From Kiloniellales bacterium (lineage in GTDB: Bacteria > Pseudomonadota > Alphaproteobacteria > Kiloniellales > JAKSBE01), in NCBI GenBank assembly GCA_030067055.1, contig JASJAL010000016.1, positions 1-21,573 of the forward strand: DNA of 21,573 nucleotides. The letters run 5' to 3'. This document shows, one piece after another, positions 13,899 to 21,291 of this stretch (the stretch's first letter is position 1; the number at the start of each line of letters is the position of its first letter). The notes beneath the pieces were generated by a model that saw only the letters and a program-made list of their open reading frames with translations, made no database searches and was not told the origin of the DNA. Position numbers and translations under genes: made by a program.

Positions 13899-15698
13899 CT
13901 ATCGCCCGACGGCGTAGCCTTGCATGAAGCGGGGATTGGCCGCGGCGCGCAGCAAACCGTCGTCGCCGCGCTGGGCGGCTGAGAGCCGGCCCAGCGACCA
14001 GTCGCTGTCGACGGTGACCTCGTGGCCCCGGCGCTTGAGCTCCGTGACCGTCGCCTCGGGCATCCGGCCCTCGACCTTGAGCGAGCCCAGGTCCGCCGAG
14101 CGCGGCCAGAAAGAGCCGGGGAAGTGATCGGTTTGGAACATCGGCGTGTCGATGGCCTCCTGCAGGTTCAGGCCGTGGTGCAGGTGGCGCAGCAGGAAGG
14201 TCAGGCTCCACTGGTCCTGGTAGTCGCCGCCCGGCGTGCCGTGGACCATCCAGGGCTTGTCCTCCTTCAGGGTCAGGTTGACCGAGAGGGTGGTTCGCGG
14301 CCTCTTGCCGGGGGCCAGGGCCGAGGGATTGTCCTCGTCGAGCCAAAACATCTGGGCCCGGCTGTTCAAGCAGAAGCCGAGCTCGGGGATCACCGGTGAG
14401 GCGTGCAGCCAGCCGCCCGACGGCGTTGCGCCGACCATGTTGCCGTCGCGATCGATGATGTCGACGTGGCAGGTGTCGCCGCCGATCTGCGCGGGGCTTT
14501 CGGCGGTCTGCACGGTTGGCTCGCCGCCGCCCAGTGCAGCGAAGCCGCCCTCTTGCTGGCGCCGGGTGCTGGCCTCTACGTCGATACGGCCGCCATAGCC
14601 GGAAATTTCGCCCGGCCGCAGCGCCAGCGAAGCCTGCTCGCCGACCAGGGCGCGGCGGTCCGCGTTGTAGGCCTCGGACAGCAGCGTCTCGACCGGCACC
14701 TCGACGAAGTTGGGATCGCCGTAGAAGGCCTCGCGGTCGGCGAAGGCCAGCTTGGCGCATTCGGTGACGGTGTGGACGAAGTCCGGCCCGGTCGGGTCCA
14801 TGGCCGCCAGGTCGAAGCCCTTGAGCAGGGCCAGCTGCTGGAGGAGCACCGGCCCTTGGCTCCAGGGCCCGCCCTTGCAGACGGTCACGCCGTGGTAGTC
14901 CAGGGTCAGCGGCGCCTCGACCGTCGACTCCCAGTTCGCCATGTCGTCGGCCGTGAGCACGCCGCGGTGGCGCCGACCCGAGGTGTCCATGACCTCCTGG
15001 GTCCGGCAGTAGGTCTCGATCGCCTCGGCGACGAAGCCGCGGTACCAGGCGTCCCGGGCCGCTTCGATCTGGGCCTCGCGGTCGGCGCCGACGGCTTCGG
15101 CCTCCTCGAGGACCCGCTTGTAGGTCCCGGCCAGCATGATGTTGGTGAAGCGCGTGCCTGGGGCGGGGACACCGCCGCCGGCCAAGTAGAGCGCGGCCGA
15201 GCTTTGCCATTCCTCCCGGAACAGCGCCTCGACCCGGCCGATGGTCTCGCAGATCATCGGGACCAGGGGGTAGCCGCCCTCGGCGTAGCCGATGGCATAC
15301 TCCAGGACCTCGCGGGGTCGCATCGTGCCGTGGTCGCGCAACAGCCGCATCCAGGCGTCGAAGGCCCCCGGCACGACCGTGGCCAGCAGACCGGTGCCGG
15401 GCACCAGATCCAGACCCTCGGCCTTGTAGTGGGCGATGGTCGCGTCGGCCGGTGCGACGCCCTGGCCGCAGATGACCTCCGGCCTCCCGGCCTTCTGGTC
15501 GTAAAGGATGATCGGCACCTCGCCGCCCGGCCCGTTGAGGTGCGGCTCCACCACTTGAAGCACGAAGCCGGCGGCGACTGCCGCGTCGAAGGCGTTGCCG
15601 CCCTTCTCGAGAACCGCCATACCGCTCGCGGACGCGAGCCAGTGGGTGGACGCGACGACCCCGAAGGTGCCGCGGATTTCGGGTCGGGTTGTAAACAT
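13899..15698 (-). CDS. ggt: Gamma-glutamyltransferase family protein (Ntn-hydrolase)
   Basis: A 599-residue member of COG0405, made as a proenzyme that cleaves itself before a Thr nucleophile. The N-terminal part has GVVASTHWLASASGM and GGNAFDAAVAAGF, with VEPHLNGPGGE near residue 50-60, all typical of the family. The predicted nucleophile is Thr409 in GGDTCHVDIID. Most classical enzymes have Thr-Thr-His here; this one has Thr-Cys-His. The conserved Gly-Gly is in HGTPGGDYQDQ. With this start no signal peptide is present, so a cytosolic enzyme is implied. The frame is open to 15806, which would add a hydrophobic stretch, but MFTTRPEIRGTFG is the family N-terminus I recall and a promoter candidate lies upstream at 15709-15737. 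The exact acyl donor is unknown. Confidence 0.87.
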   Translation of the reverse strand: MFTTRPEIRGTFGVVASTHWLASASGMAVLEKGGNAFDAAVAAGFVLQVVEPHLNGPGGEVPIILYDQKAGRPEVICGQGVAPADATIAHYKAEGLDLVPGTGLLATVVPGAFDAWMRLLRDHGTMRPREVLEYAIGYAEGGYPLVPMICETIGRVEALFREEWQSSAALYLAGGGVPAPGTRFTNIMLAGTYKRVLEEAEAVGADREAQIEAARDAWYRGFVAEAIETYCRTQEVMDTSGRRHRGVLTADDMANWESTVEAPLTLDYHGVTVCKGGPWSQGPVLLQQLALLKGFDLAAMDPTGPDFVHTVTECAKLAFADREAFYGDPNFVEVPVETLLSEAYNADRRALVGEQASLALRPGEISGYGGRIDVEASTRRQQEGGFAALGGGEPTVQTAESPAQIGGDTCHVDIIDRDGNMVGATPSGGWLHASPVIPELGFCLNSRAQMFWLDEDNPSALAPGKRPRTTLSVNLTLKEDKPWMVHGTPGGDYQDQWSLTFLLRHLHHGLNLQEAIDTPMFQTDHFPGSFWPRSADLGSLKVEGRMPEATVTELKRRGHEVTVDSDWSLGRLSAAQRGDDGLLRAAANPRFMQGYAVGR

Positions 15699-15708
15699 GA
15701 TGCCGACG

Positions 15709-15737
15709 ACTATAACGAGGGCGGTCGACGCAGCCAA
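15709..15737 (-). promoter_or_regulatory. Candidate sigma-70 promoter for ggt-MATE
   Basis: On the minus strand, TTGGCT (15737-15732), 17 nt, then TATAGT (15714-15709), four and five matches to consensus respectively. Transcription would start only about 5 nt before ATG 15698, giving an almost leaderless message. The position argues against the longer reading frame. Confidence 0.4.
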
Positions 15738-15823
15738 CGCACGACACTGCAGGACAGCTCTGCACCCATCGGCTAACATCACCGCCGCGCGGCATGGGGA
15801 TGTCAACAGGGGGGAACAACCGC

Positions 15824-16849
15824 ATGGCGATCGAGCATCCCTATCTGCTGTTTCTCGGCGACGCAGCCGACCAGCTCGCGGCCAAGACCGCCCAGGGGGT
15901 TTTGCAGTGGCGGCCGGATTGGTGCTTGGGGCAACTCCGCCTGCCAGAGTGCCAGGCCGATCTCGGCCTGCCCGATCTCAGCCTGGAAGAGGCCGCCGCC
16001 CAGGGCGCCAAGACCCTGGTGGTCGGGGTCGCAAACCGTGGGGGCGTGATCTCGGAGGGCTGGACCGACGTCCTGGAGAAGGCGATCGAGACCGGATTCG
16101 ACCTCGCCGCCGGCCTGCACAGCCGCCTAGTCGACGTGCCGCGGCTGCGCGGCGCCGCCGAGGCCCATTCCAAGAGCCTTTACGACGTCCGTCATCCGAC
16201 CCGCGGCTTCGACGTGGGGTCCGGCAAGCGGCGGAGCGGCAAGCGACTCCTGACCGTCGGCACGGACTGCTCGGTCGGCAAGATGTATACCTCGCTGGCG
16301 CTGGAGCAGGAGATGCGGAAGCGCGGCATCAAGGCCGACTTCCGCGCGACCGGCCAGACCGGGATTCTGATCGCGGGCGAGGGGGTCTCGGTCGACGCCG
16401 TGGTGGCCGATTTCATCTCCGGCGCGGTCGAGTGGCTGAGCCCGGCCAACGACGACGATCATTGGGACCTAATCGAGGGTCAGGGTTCGCTCTTCCACGC
16501 CTCCTTTGCCGGGGTGTCTTTGGGCCTGCTCCACGGTGCCCAGGCCGATGCCCTCGTGCTCTGCCACGAGCCGACCCGGCCACACATGCGGGGCCTTCCG
16601 GACTATCCGCTGCCACCGTTGAAGGAGTGCCTCCTGCGGAACGAAGAGGCTGCACGCCTCACCAACCCGGCCGCGACCTGCGTCGGTGTGGCCGTCAACA
16701 CCTCGGCCCTGGACGCTGAAGCGGCCCGGCGGCTCCTGGATGAGACCGCGCAGACCCTCGGGCTGCCTGCCGTCGATCCGGTCCGCGACGGCGTATCGCC
16801 GATCGTCGACCGGATCCAGAACGGCGATCCCGGGCTCCTCGCCGGCTAA
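15824..16849 (+). CDS. dgcN: DUF1611 family protein, DgcN (N-acetyl-D-glutamate synthesis from D-glutamate)
   Basis: A 341-residue DUF1611 protein. The N-terminal half has a Rossmann-like region with KTLVVGVANRGGVISEGW. The C-terminal half carries a P-loop-like GTDCSVGK (146-153), then FRATGQTGILIAGEGV, LIEGQGSLFHASFAGV and a CHEPTRPHMRG block, all conserved in this family. In marine proteobacteria, DgcN was described as acetylating D-glutamate to N-acetyl-D-glutamate, which DgcA then racemises. Linkage to a DgcA-type gene 94 bp downstream supports that role over the older annotation as an unknown NAD-dependent protein. The frame opens at 15794, but AGGGGGG lies 9 nt before ATG 15824, so that start is preferred. 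It is divergent from ggt. Confidence 0.87.
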   Translation: MAIEHPYLLFLGDAADQLAAKTAQGVLQWRPDWCLGQLRLPECQADLGLPDLSLEEAAAQGAKTLVVGVANRGGVISEGWTDVLEKAIETGFDLAAGLHSRLVDVPRLRGAAEAHSKSLYDVRHPTRGFDVGSGKRRSGKRLLTVGTDCSVGKMYTSLALEQEMRKRGIKADFRATGQTGILIAGEGVSVDAVVADFISGAVEWLSPANDDDHWDLIEGQGSLFHASFAGVSLGLLHGAQADALVLCHEPTRPHMRGLPDYPLPPLKECLLRNEEAARLTNPAATCVGVAVNTSALDAEAARRLLDETAQTLGLPAVDPVRDGVSPIVDRIQNGDPGLLAG

Positions 16850-16943
16850 AGAGATCGAGCGTAGGCGCGCCGGCGCGGGAGATCGAATTGGCGGCGACTC
16901 ACGAAGGATTACTCGAGTTCACACCACCAGGGGGACGAACTTC

Positions 16944-17924
16944 ATGCCCAGCTTGAGCGTTCAGGCGGAGACCTGGCCGCTTGCCCGCACCTTTACCATC
17001 TCGCACGGCAGTCGGACCGAGGCCAAGGTCGTTGTGGTCGAGCTCGGCGAGGGCGGCATTCGCGGACGAGGCGAAGGTGTGCCGGTACCGCGCTACGGCC
17101 TGGATGCGGACGCGGTCCTCGCCCAGATCGAGTCCCAGCGCTCGGCGTTGGAAGCCGGTCTGACCCGGGCGGACCTGCAGGAGCGGTTGGCCCCCGGCCC
17201 GGCGCGCTGCGCCTTGGACTGCGCCTTCTGGGATCTTGAGGCCAAGCGGAGCGCGCGCCCGGCCTGGGATCTTGCGGGGCTGGATTCACCCGTGAGCGTG
17301 GTGACCGCCGTCACCTTGTCGATCGATACGCCCGAGCGAATGCGGCAGGCGGCGGCCGAGGCCGCGCACTATCCGCTGCTGAAGATCAAGCTCGACGGTG
17401 AGGCGATCCTGGAGCGGGTCGCCGCGGTGCGTGCGGCGGCACCCGAAGCGCGCCTTGTTGTCGATGCCAACGAGGCCTGGGCCCCCGAGGCGCTGCCGGA
17501 GATCCTGCCGCGGTTGGCCGAACTGGGGGTCGAGATGGTCGAGCAGCCCCTGCCGGCCGACGCCGACAAGGAACTTGCCAAGCTGGATCGCAGCGTGCCG
17601 ATCTGCGCCGACGAGTCCTGCCACGACAGCGCCAGCGTCGACGGCCTGGAAGAGCGCTATGACATGGTCAACATCAAGCTGGACAAGACCGGCGGCTTGA
17701 CCGAGGCCCTGAAACTAAAGGCGGCGGCCGAGGCCCGGGGCCTCGGCATCATGGTCGGCTGCATGATCGGGACATCGCTGTCGATGGCGCCGGCGTTCCT
17801 GGTCGCGCAGGGCGCGGCGGTCGTCGATCTGGACGGCCCCCTCTGGCTGCGGGAGGACCGCGGCGAGGGTCTGGCGATCGAAGACGGCCTGATCCATCCG
17901 CCCACGGCCGCGCTGTGGGGATGA
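16944..17924 (+). CDS. dgcA: Enolase-superfamily epimerase/racemase, DgcA (N-acetyl-D-glutamate racemase)
   Basis: A 326-residue enzyme of the muconate lactonising/dipeptide epimerase branch. The catalytic Lys-x-Lys is at 147-149 (LLKIKLDG). The metal ligands are Asp174 (VVDANEAW), Glu200 (MVEQPLP) and Asp223 (CADES), and the opposing Lys245 is in NIKLDKTGG. All are intact. Alone it would be annotated as an L-Ala-D/L-Glu epimerase. Its pairing with DUF1611 DgcN favours N-acetyl-D-glutamate to N-acetyl-L-glutamate racemisation. AGGGGG lies 9 nt before ATG 16944. The 94-bp gap from dgcN contains a 12-bp perfect palindrome (16866-16877) but no gene or convincing promoter. Distinguishing dipeptide from N-acetyl-glutamate substrate needs assay. 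Confidence 0.87.
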   Translation: MPSLSVQAETWPLARTFTISHGSRTEAKVVVVELGEGGIRGRGEGVPVPRYGLDADAVLAQIESQRSALEAGLTRADLQERLAPGPARCALDCAFWDLEAKRSARPAWDLAGLDSPVSVVTAVTLSIDTPERMRQAAAEAAHYPLLKIKLDGEAILERVAAVRAAAPEARLVVDANEAWAPEALPEILPRLAELGVEMVEQPLPADADKELAKLDRSVPICADESCHDSASVDGLEERYDMVNIKLDKTGGLTEALKLKAAAEARGLGIMVGCMIGTSLSMAPAFLVAQGAAVVDLDGPLWLREDRGEGLAIEDGLIHPPTAALWG

Positions 17925-17952
17925 CATGCGGCAACACTCGATCCACTCCTTT

Positions 17953-18010
17953 CCACCTGAGGTGGCCCCTGTCTGGGAATTCTCCCAAGATCGGCGATCT
18001 CCTTGATTTT
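17953..18010 (+). terminator. Cluster of three short inverted repeats and a T-run after dgcA
   Basis: CCACCT-G-AGGTGG (17953-17965), TGGGA-ATTC-TCCCA (about 17975-17988) and AGATC-GGC-GATCT (17988-18000) follow each other, then TTTTT at 18006-18010. Together they could end dgcNA transcription, but each stem is short. An operator for the exchanger gene downstream is the alternative. The rest of the 129-bp gap shows nothing else. Confidence 0.3.
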
Positions 18011-18053
18011 TCTGCCTTGTAAGCTGATCACTTCGAGCCCAGGTTAAGCGCCC

Positions 18054-19016
18054 ATGGATTATTTGCTGGTCGCCGGAGGAGCCCTGTTCCTGTTCCTGGG
18101 GGGCGAGGCCCTGCTTCGGGGCGCCGTGAGCCTGGCACGGCACCTCCGCGTCTCACCGATGATCATTGGTCTCACAGTGGTCGGCTTCGGCACCGGGGCA
18201 CCGGAACTGATCGTCTGCCTGGAGGCGGCCCTGACCGGCCAGCCTGCGATCGCCGTCGGCAACGTCATCGGCTCCAACATCGCGAACATCCTGTTGATCC
18301 TTGGGCTTTCGGCATTGATCCGCAGTCTTCCGGTGCCGCGCGAAGCCCTTTGGCGCGATGGCATGGTGATGCTCGGTGCCTCGGTCCTGGTGGTCGGCTT
18401 GGCCGTCCTCGGCACGATTGGCCGTTGGCAGGGCATCTTGCTCGTTGCCGCTCTGATCCTGTTCTGGGGCTACATCTACCGCTCGGAACGCAAGAACCGC
18501 AGCGACGAGTTGGCCGCTGCCAGCGCCGAGCTCGACGAGGATCCGGTCGGCGTGCCTCAGAGGGTGGGGATCGCCTCGCTGCTGTCCTTGGTCGGTCTGG
18601 TGGCCCTGGCCTTTGGCTCCAACCTCTTCCTCGAGGGCGCGGTCGGTTTGGCCCGTGCCTTCGGCGTCTCCGAGGCCGTCATCGGCCTCTCACTGGTGGC
18701 CATCGGCACGTCGCTGCCCGAGGTCGCCGCGGCCACAGTCGCGGCCGCGCGGGGACGCGGTGACGTGGCTCTGGGCAACGTCATCGGCTCCAACATCATC
18801 AACGTGCTGGGCATCCTTGGCCTCGCGGCGATCGCTGCGCCGCTGCCGTTGGATGCGGTCACGGTCTGCGATCTGGCCGTCTTCGTCGGTTCCGCGATTC
18901 TCGCCCTGGTCTTCTTCTCCACCGGCCGCCACATCGCCCGAAGCGAGGGTGGATTCTTCCTTTTCGCCTACGGCGCCTACATGTGGACGCTGTTCGCCTT
19001 CCCCTGTCCTCTCTAG
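18054..19016 (+). CDS. CaCA family calcium/sodium antiporter (YrbG-like)
   Basis: A 320-residue inner-membrane exchanger with about ten hydrophobic segments in two inverted halves. The alpha-1 repeat reads GFGTGAPEL with Glu51, followed by GNVIGSNIANI (69-79). The alpha-2 repeat reads AIGTSLPEV with Glu223, followed by GNVIGSNIINV. These are the ion-binding signatures of the Ca2+/cation antiporter superfamily. In alpha-1 the usual GTSAPE is GTGAPE, a Ser-to-Gly change at an ion-binding-loop position, while alpha-2 keeps Ser. A cytoplasmic loop of about 25 acidic residues (145-170) joins the halves, as in YrbG. It stands alone and converges on the methyltransferase gene, with 7 bp between stops. 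Ion preference cannot be read from sequence. Confidence 0.92.
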   Translation: MDYLLVAGGALFLFLGGEALLRGAVSLARHLRVSPMIIGLTVVGFGTGAPELIVCLEAALTGQPAIAVGNVIGSNIANILLILGLSALIRSLPVPREALWRDGMVMLGASVLVVGLAVLGTIGRWQGILLVAALILFWGYIYRSERKNRSDELAAASAELDEDPVGVPQRVGIASLLSLVGLVALAFGSNLFLEGAVGLARAFGVSEAVIGLSLVAIGTSLPEVAAATVAAARGRGDVALGNVIGSNIINVLGILGLAAIAAPLPLDAVTVCDLAVFVGSAILALVFFSTGRHIARSEGGFFLFAYGAYMWTLFAFPCPL

Positions 19017-19023
19017 GAAGCGG

Positions 19024-19725
19024 TCAATCGCTTGTGCAGCGACGCGACAGGATCAGGCGGAAGGGCTGATCGATGAAGACGGAGTCGCCGCGCTGAACGG
19101 CAAGGTTTACGAATTGTGCGCGCAGTTTCTTCTCGGCGGTCTCAAAGGCCGTCCTTCGCTTCGGATCTACCGCCAGGACTTCGGTCTTGAAGGCCTCGAA
19201 GTCGCGATATTTCGCGGCGGCGACGTAGAGGATCTCGCGCTGGCCGTCGAAGACAGGCGGGTTGATCCGGCGCTGCAGGGCGGCATGGGCCGCGGCGCGG
19301 ACCGCCGTCTCGTCCTCGACCGGAAGCATGAGCTCGAAGAGCGGGCCTTCGGCCAAGGGCTCCGCAACGTAAAGTAGGCCGCCGGGGCGCAGGATGCGCC
19401 CGGCCTCGTCCAAAGCCTGGTCCATCAAGTCGGGATCGACGTGATGCAGGCTGTTGGAGAAGACCACCGCGTCGAAGCTAGCGCTCTCGAAGGGCAGACT
19501 CTCGCCGCGGCCGAAGACGTAGCTTTCCCCGCCCGCCTTTGCGGCGGCCTTCGCGCGCTGCAGCTGAAGCTCCGAACACTCCAGTCCGACCGCGTCGGCG
19601 CCCTCGCGGGTCAGGAAGCGGACCAGCCCGCCCTCGCCGCAGCCGACGTCGAGAATACGCCCGCCGTCGAGCGGCAACTCGGCACGCAGCATCTCGCTGT
19701 GTTTGTGGCGCGGCAGGGCGGTCAT
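19024..19725 (-). CDS. Class I SAM-dependent methyltransferase
   Basis: A 233-residue methyltransferase of the Methyltransf_11 type. Motif I LDVGCGEG is at residues 25-32, an acidic residue follows the second strand (GLECSE), the third motif is SFDAVVFSNSLHHVD, and LRPGGLLYVAEP gives the post-III strand. The C-terminal 90 residues are family-specific and do not reveal the substrate. The frame extends to a TTG at 19764, but ATG 19725 (MTALPRHKHSE) gives a normal N-terminus, though no clear ribosome site is seen. It lies 52 bp downstream of the TPR membrane protein gene on the same strand and could share its transcript. It may act on a small molecule or quinone-like compound; unproven. Confidence 0.88.
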   Translation of the reverse strand: MTALPRHKHSEMLRAELPLDGGRILDVGCGEGGLVRFLTREGADAVGLECSELQLQRAKAAAKAGGESYVFGRGESLPFESASFDAVVFSNSLHHVDPDLMDQALDEAGRILRPGGLLYVAEPLAEGPLFELMLPVEDETAVRAAAHAALQRRINPPVFDGQREILYVAAAKYRDFEAFKTEVLAVDPKRRTAFETAEKKLRAQFVNLAVQRGDSVFIDQPFRLILSRRCTSD

Positions 19726-19777
19726 GGCGACGAGACTATGCCCAGATGGCCGGCACCGCGGCAAGCGGAGCGCGCCG

Positions 19778-20722
19778 TCAGTACTCGGGCTTGAGGTCGG
19801 TCGCCTTCAGCTCCTTCTCTACCGTCCGCTGGATCAGCGCGGGCGCCGCCCAGGTCAGAATGCAGAAGCCGAGCCACAGCAGGAAGACGATCCAGACCGA
19901 CGCGCCGACCTGCCCCTGGCGATAGGCGATGTTCATCGCCTGCAAGGAGACGTAGGCGGCGACCAGGATCAGGATCTGGATATTCTGGTGCCGACGCTGC
20001 ATCCAGGCGGCGTAGGGCCACCAGAGCCGTAGCAGCGGCTGGCGCCGCGAGCGGATCCGAACCAGCAGTTCGACCGCACCTTCGTCTCGGGGGTTGCGCG
20101 ACAGGGCCAGGGCGCCCAGCTGCCGCGCCTGTTCGATGTCGCCGTCGATCAGCAGGACGTTGCCCAGCAGGACGCAGGCGTCGATGTCTTCCGCGTCGAG
20201 GCTGAGGGCCCGTTCGGCCAGGAACCTGGCGGCGTCGACCTCGCCGCGCTCGAGATGGATCGTGCCCTTGAGGACCAGGCACGCGACCGATTCCGGGTCC
20301 AGCTCCAGGGCCCGGTCGACCCACTGCAGGGCTTGCGCGCTGTCCCGGCGCAACAGGAAGGCCCGGGCGAGGCCGAGCGTGTTGCGCAAGTCCTCGGGAT
20401 CGATTTCCAGGGCCTGGCGAAAGCTTTGCTCCGCGGTCCGGGTGTCCTGCTTGGCGAGAGACACGATGCCGAGGGCGAAATGGCCGAGGTCCAGCTCTGC
20501 GTCGAGCTGCAGTGCGAGCCGGGCCTCGTGCTCGGCGGCGGTCAGACGCTTCTGATCATGCAGACAGAGCGCCAGGAAGGCGTGGGCACCGGCGTGGTCA
20601 GGGTCCTCGGACAGAGCCTGGCGCAGGCTCTCGACCGCGCCTTCCAAGTCGCCGTGGCCGAGCTGGCGCTGGGCCCTTTCGATCAGGGCCCTTCCGGGCT
20701 CAAGAAAGGAAGAAACGCTCAC
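19778..20722 (-). CDS. TPR-repeat protein with C-terminal membrane domain
   Basis: A 314-residue protein. Residues about 15-215 consist of roughly six tetratricopeptide units (GDLEGAVESLRQALSEDPDH, GHFALGIVSLAKQDTRTAEQ, SAQALQWVDRALELDPES and similar), an assembly scaffold in the cytoplasm. A basic-aromatic linker IRSRRQPLLRLWWPY follows, then two membrane helices at about 245-265 and 275-297, and a charged tail. It begins with GTG at 20722, overlapping the upstream membrane-protein gene by 23 nt, so the two are likely translationally coupled. No enzyme motif is visible. The linker resembles that of the truncated protein at the window end. Function unknown; scaffolding of a membrane complex is inferred. 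Confidence 0.85.
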   Translation of the reverse strand: MSVSSFLEPGRALIERAQRQLGHGDLEGAVESLRQALSEDPDHAGAHAFLALCLHDQKRLTAAEHEARLALQLDAELDLGHFALGIVSLAKQDTRTAEQSFRQALEIDPEDLRNTLGLARAFLLRRDSAQALQWVDRALELDPESVACLVLKGTIHLERGEVDAARFLAERALSLDAEDIDACVLLGNVLLIDGDIEQARQLGALALSRNPRDEGAVELLVRIRSRRQPLLRLWWPYAAWMQRRHQNIQILILVAAYVSLQAMNIAYRQGQVGASVWIVFLLWLGFCILTWAAPALIQRTVEKELKATDLKPEY

Positions 20723-21224
20723 CGAAGAGGGCTCCCAGGATCGGGGACAAGGTGTGGGCGATGGTGCCGAACACCACGCTCAGGACGATGACCAGGATCA
20801 GCAGCAGAATGCCCCTGCCGAGCTGGCCGCCGAAGTAGGTGTAGAGCTCGACGCTGCGTACTTGGTCGATGTGAAGGAGATAGCCGATCGTTACCTTCCA
20901 GCCGACCAGCAAGAGCCCGAAATAGGGGAAGACCGTCGCCGATATCGACGGGCGAAAGGACTGGAGCGCCAGTGCGATGACCAGGGACCCAAGGACCCCG
21001 ATTCCGGCGACGGCAAGCTCGCGCCGGCGGGTCGCCGAGCCCAGGGCCCGACCGTTGTAGAGGAACCACAGGGTGCCCGGCAGGATTCCCGACAAGACCA
21101 TGCCCAGCAGCGGCCAGAAGGGATTGACCGCGATCCAGGGCCCACGGCTGGGCCGGGGCTCGTCGATGATGCGGTACGAGTCGTCGCCGTCGGTCACAGT
21201 GGATCCACTGTGTCTGAAGGGCAA
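20700..21224 (-). CDS. Hypothetical four-helix membrane protein
   Basis: A 174-residue integral membrane protein that I do not recognise. After a polar N-terminus of about 30 residues with IIDEPRPSRGPW, four hydrophobic segments lie near 36-58, 68-88, 96-118 and 135-158. The first contains NPFWPLLGMVLSGILPGTLWFLYNG, which recalls small membrane proteins that precede signal or TPR proteins. The start is uncertain: TTG 21224 has GGGGG 5 nt upstream, while GTG 21197 sits inside an 18-bp palindrome and gives 165 residues. The 3' end overlaps the TPR gene by 23 nt. It lies between that gene and another TPR-membrane-like gene, suggesting a three-gene membrane module. Confidence 0.75.
   Translation of the reverse strand: MPFRHSGSTVTDGDDSYRIIDEPRPSRGPWIAVNPFWPLLGMVLSGILPGTLWFLYNGRALGSATRRRELAVAGIGVLGSLVIALALQSFRPSISATVFPYFGLLLVGWKVTIGYLLHIDQVRSVELYTYFGGQLGRGILLLILVIVLSVVFGTIAHTLSPILGALFGERFFLS
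21195..21212. repeat. 18-bp perfect palindrome at the start of the membrane-protein gene
   Basis: CACAGTGGATCCACTGTG reads the same on both strands with no spacer. It includes GTG 21197, one of the candidate start codons of the minus-strand membrane-protein gene. A dimeric regulator could bind it. If it lies in the message, a tight hairpin without a normal loop is less likely. Confidence 0.6.
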
Positions 21225-21291
21225 GCTCGCCCCCGGCTGTTCGGCGCAGACGTGATCGAAAGAAAACAGCGCGGTCGATCGTTGCGGGCCA

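Noticed and set aside
14403..15776. A 457-codon plus-strand frame opposite ggt
   Set aside because: It is antisense to a well supported gene, shows low-complexity composition and has no domain pattern.
15699..15806. Possible signal peptide on gamma-glutamyltransferase
   Set aside because: The extension overlaps a promoter candidate, and the family N-terminus as I recall it begins at MFTTRPE.
13864..15825. A 653-codon open frame on the minus strand, longer than ggt
   Set aside because: It is a GC-rich shadow frame of ggt, full of Arg, Gly and Pro with no recognisable motif. The ggt frame has clear family motifs.
18026..18050. TGATCA followed by TAAG upstream of the CaCA gene
   Set aside because: The spacer is only 14 bp, so it does not fit the RpoE-type promoter pattern.
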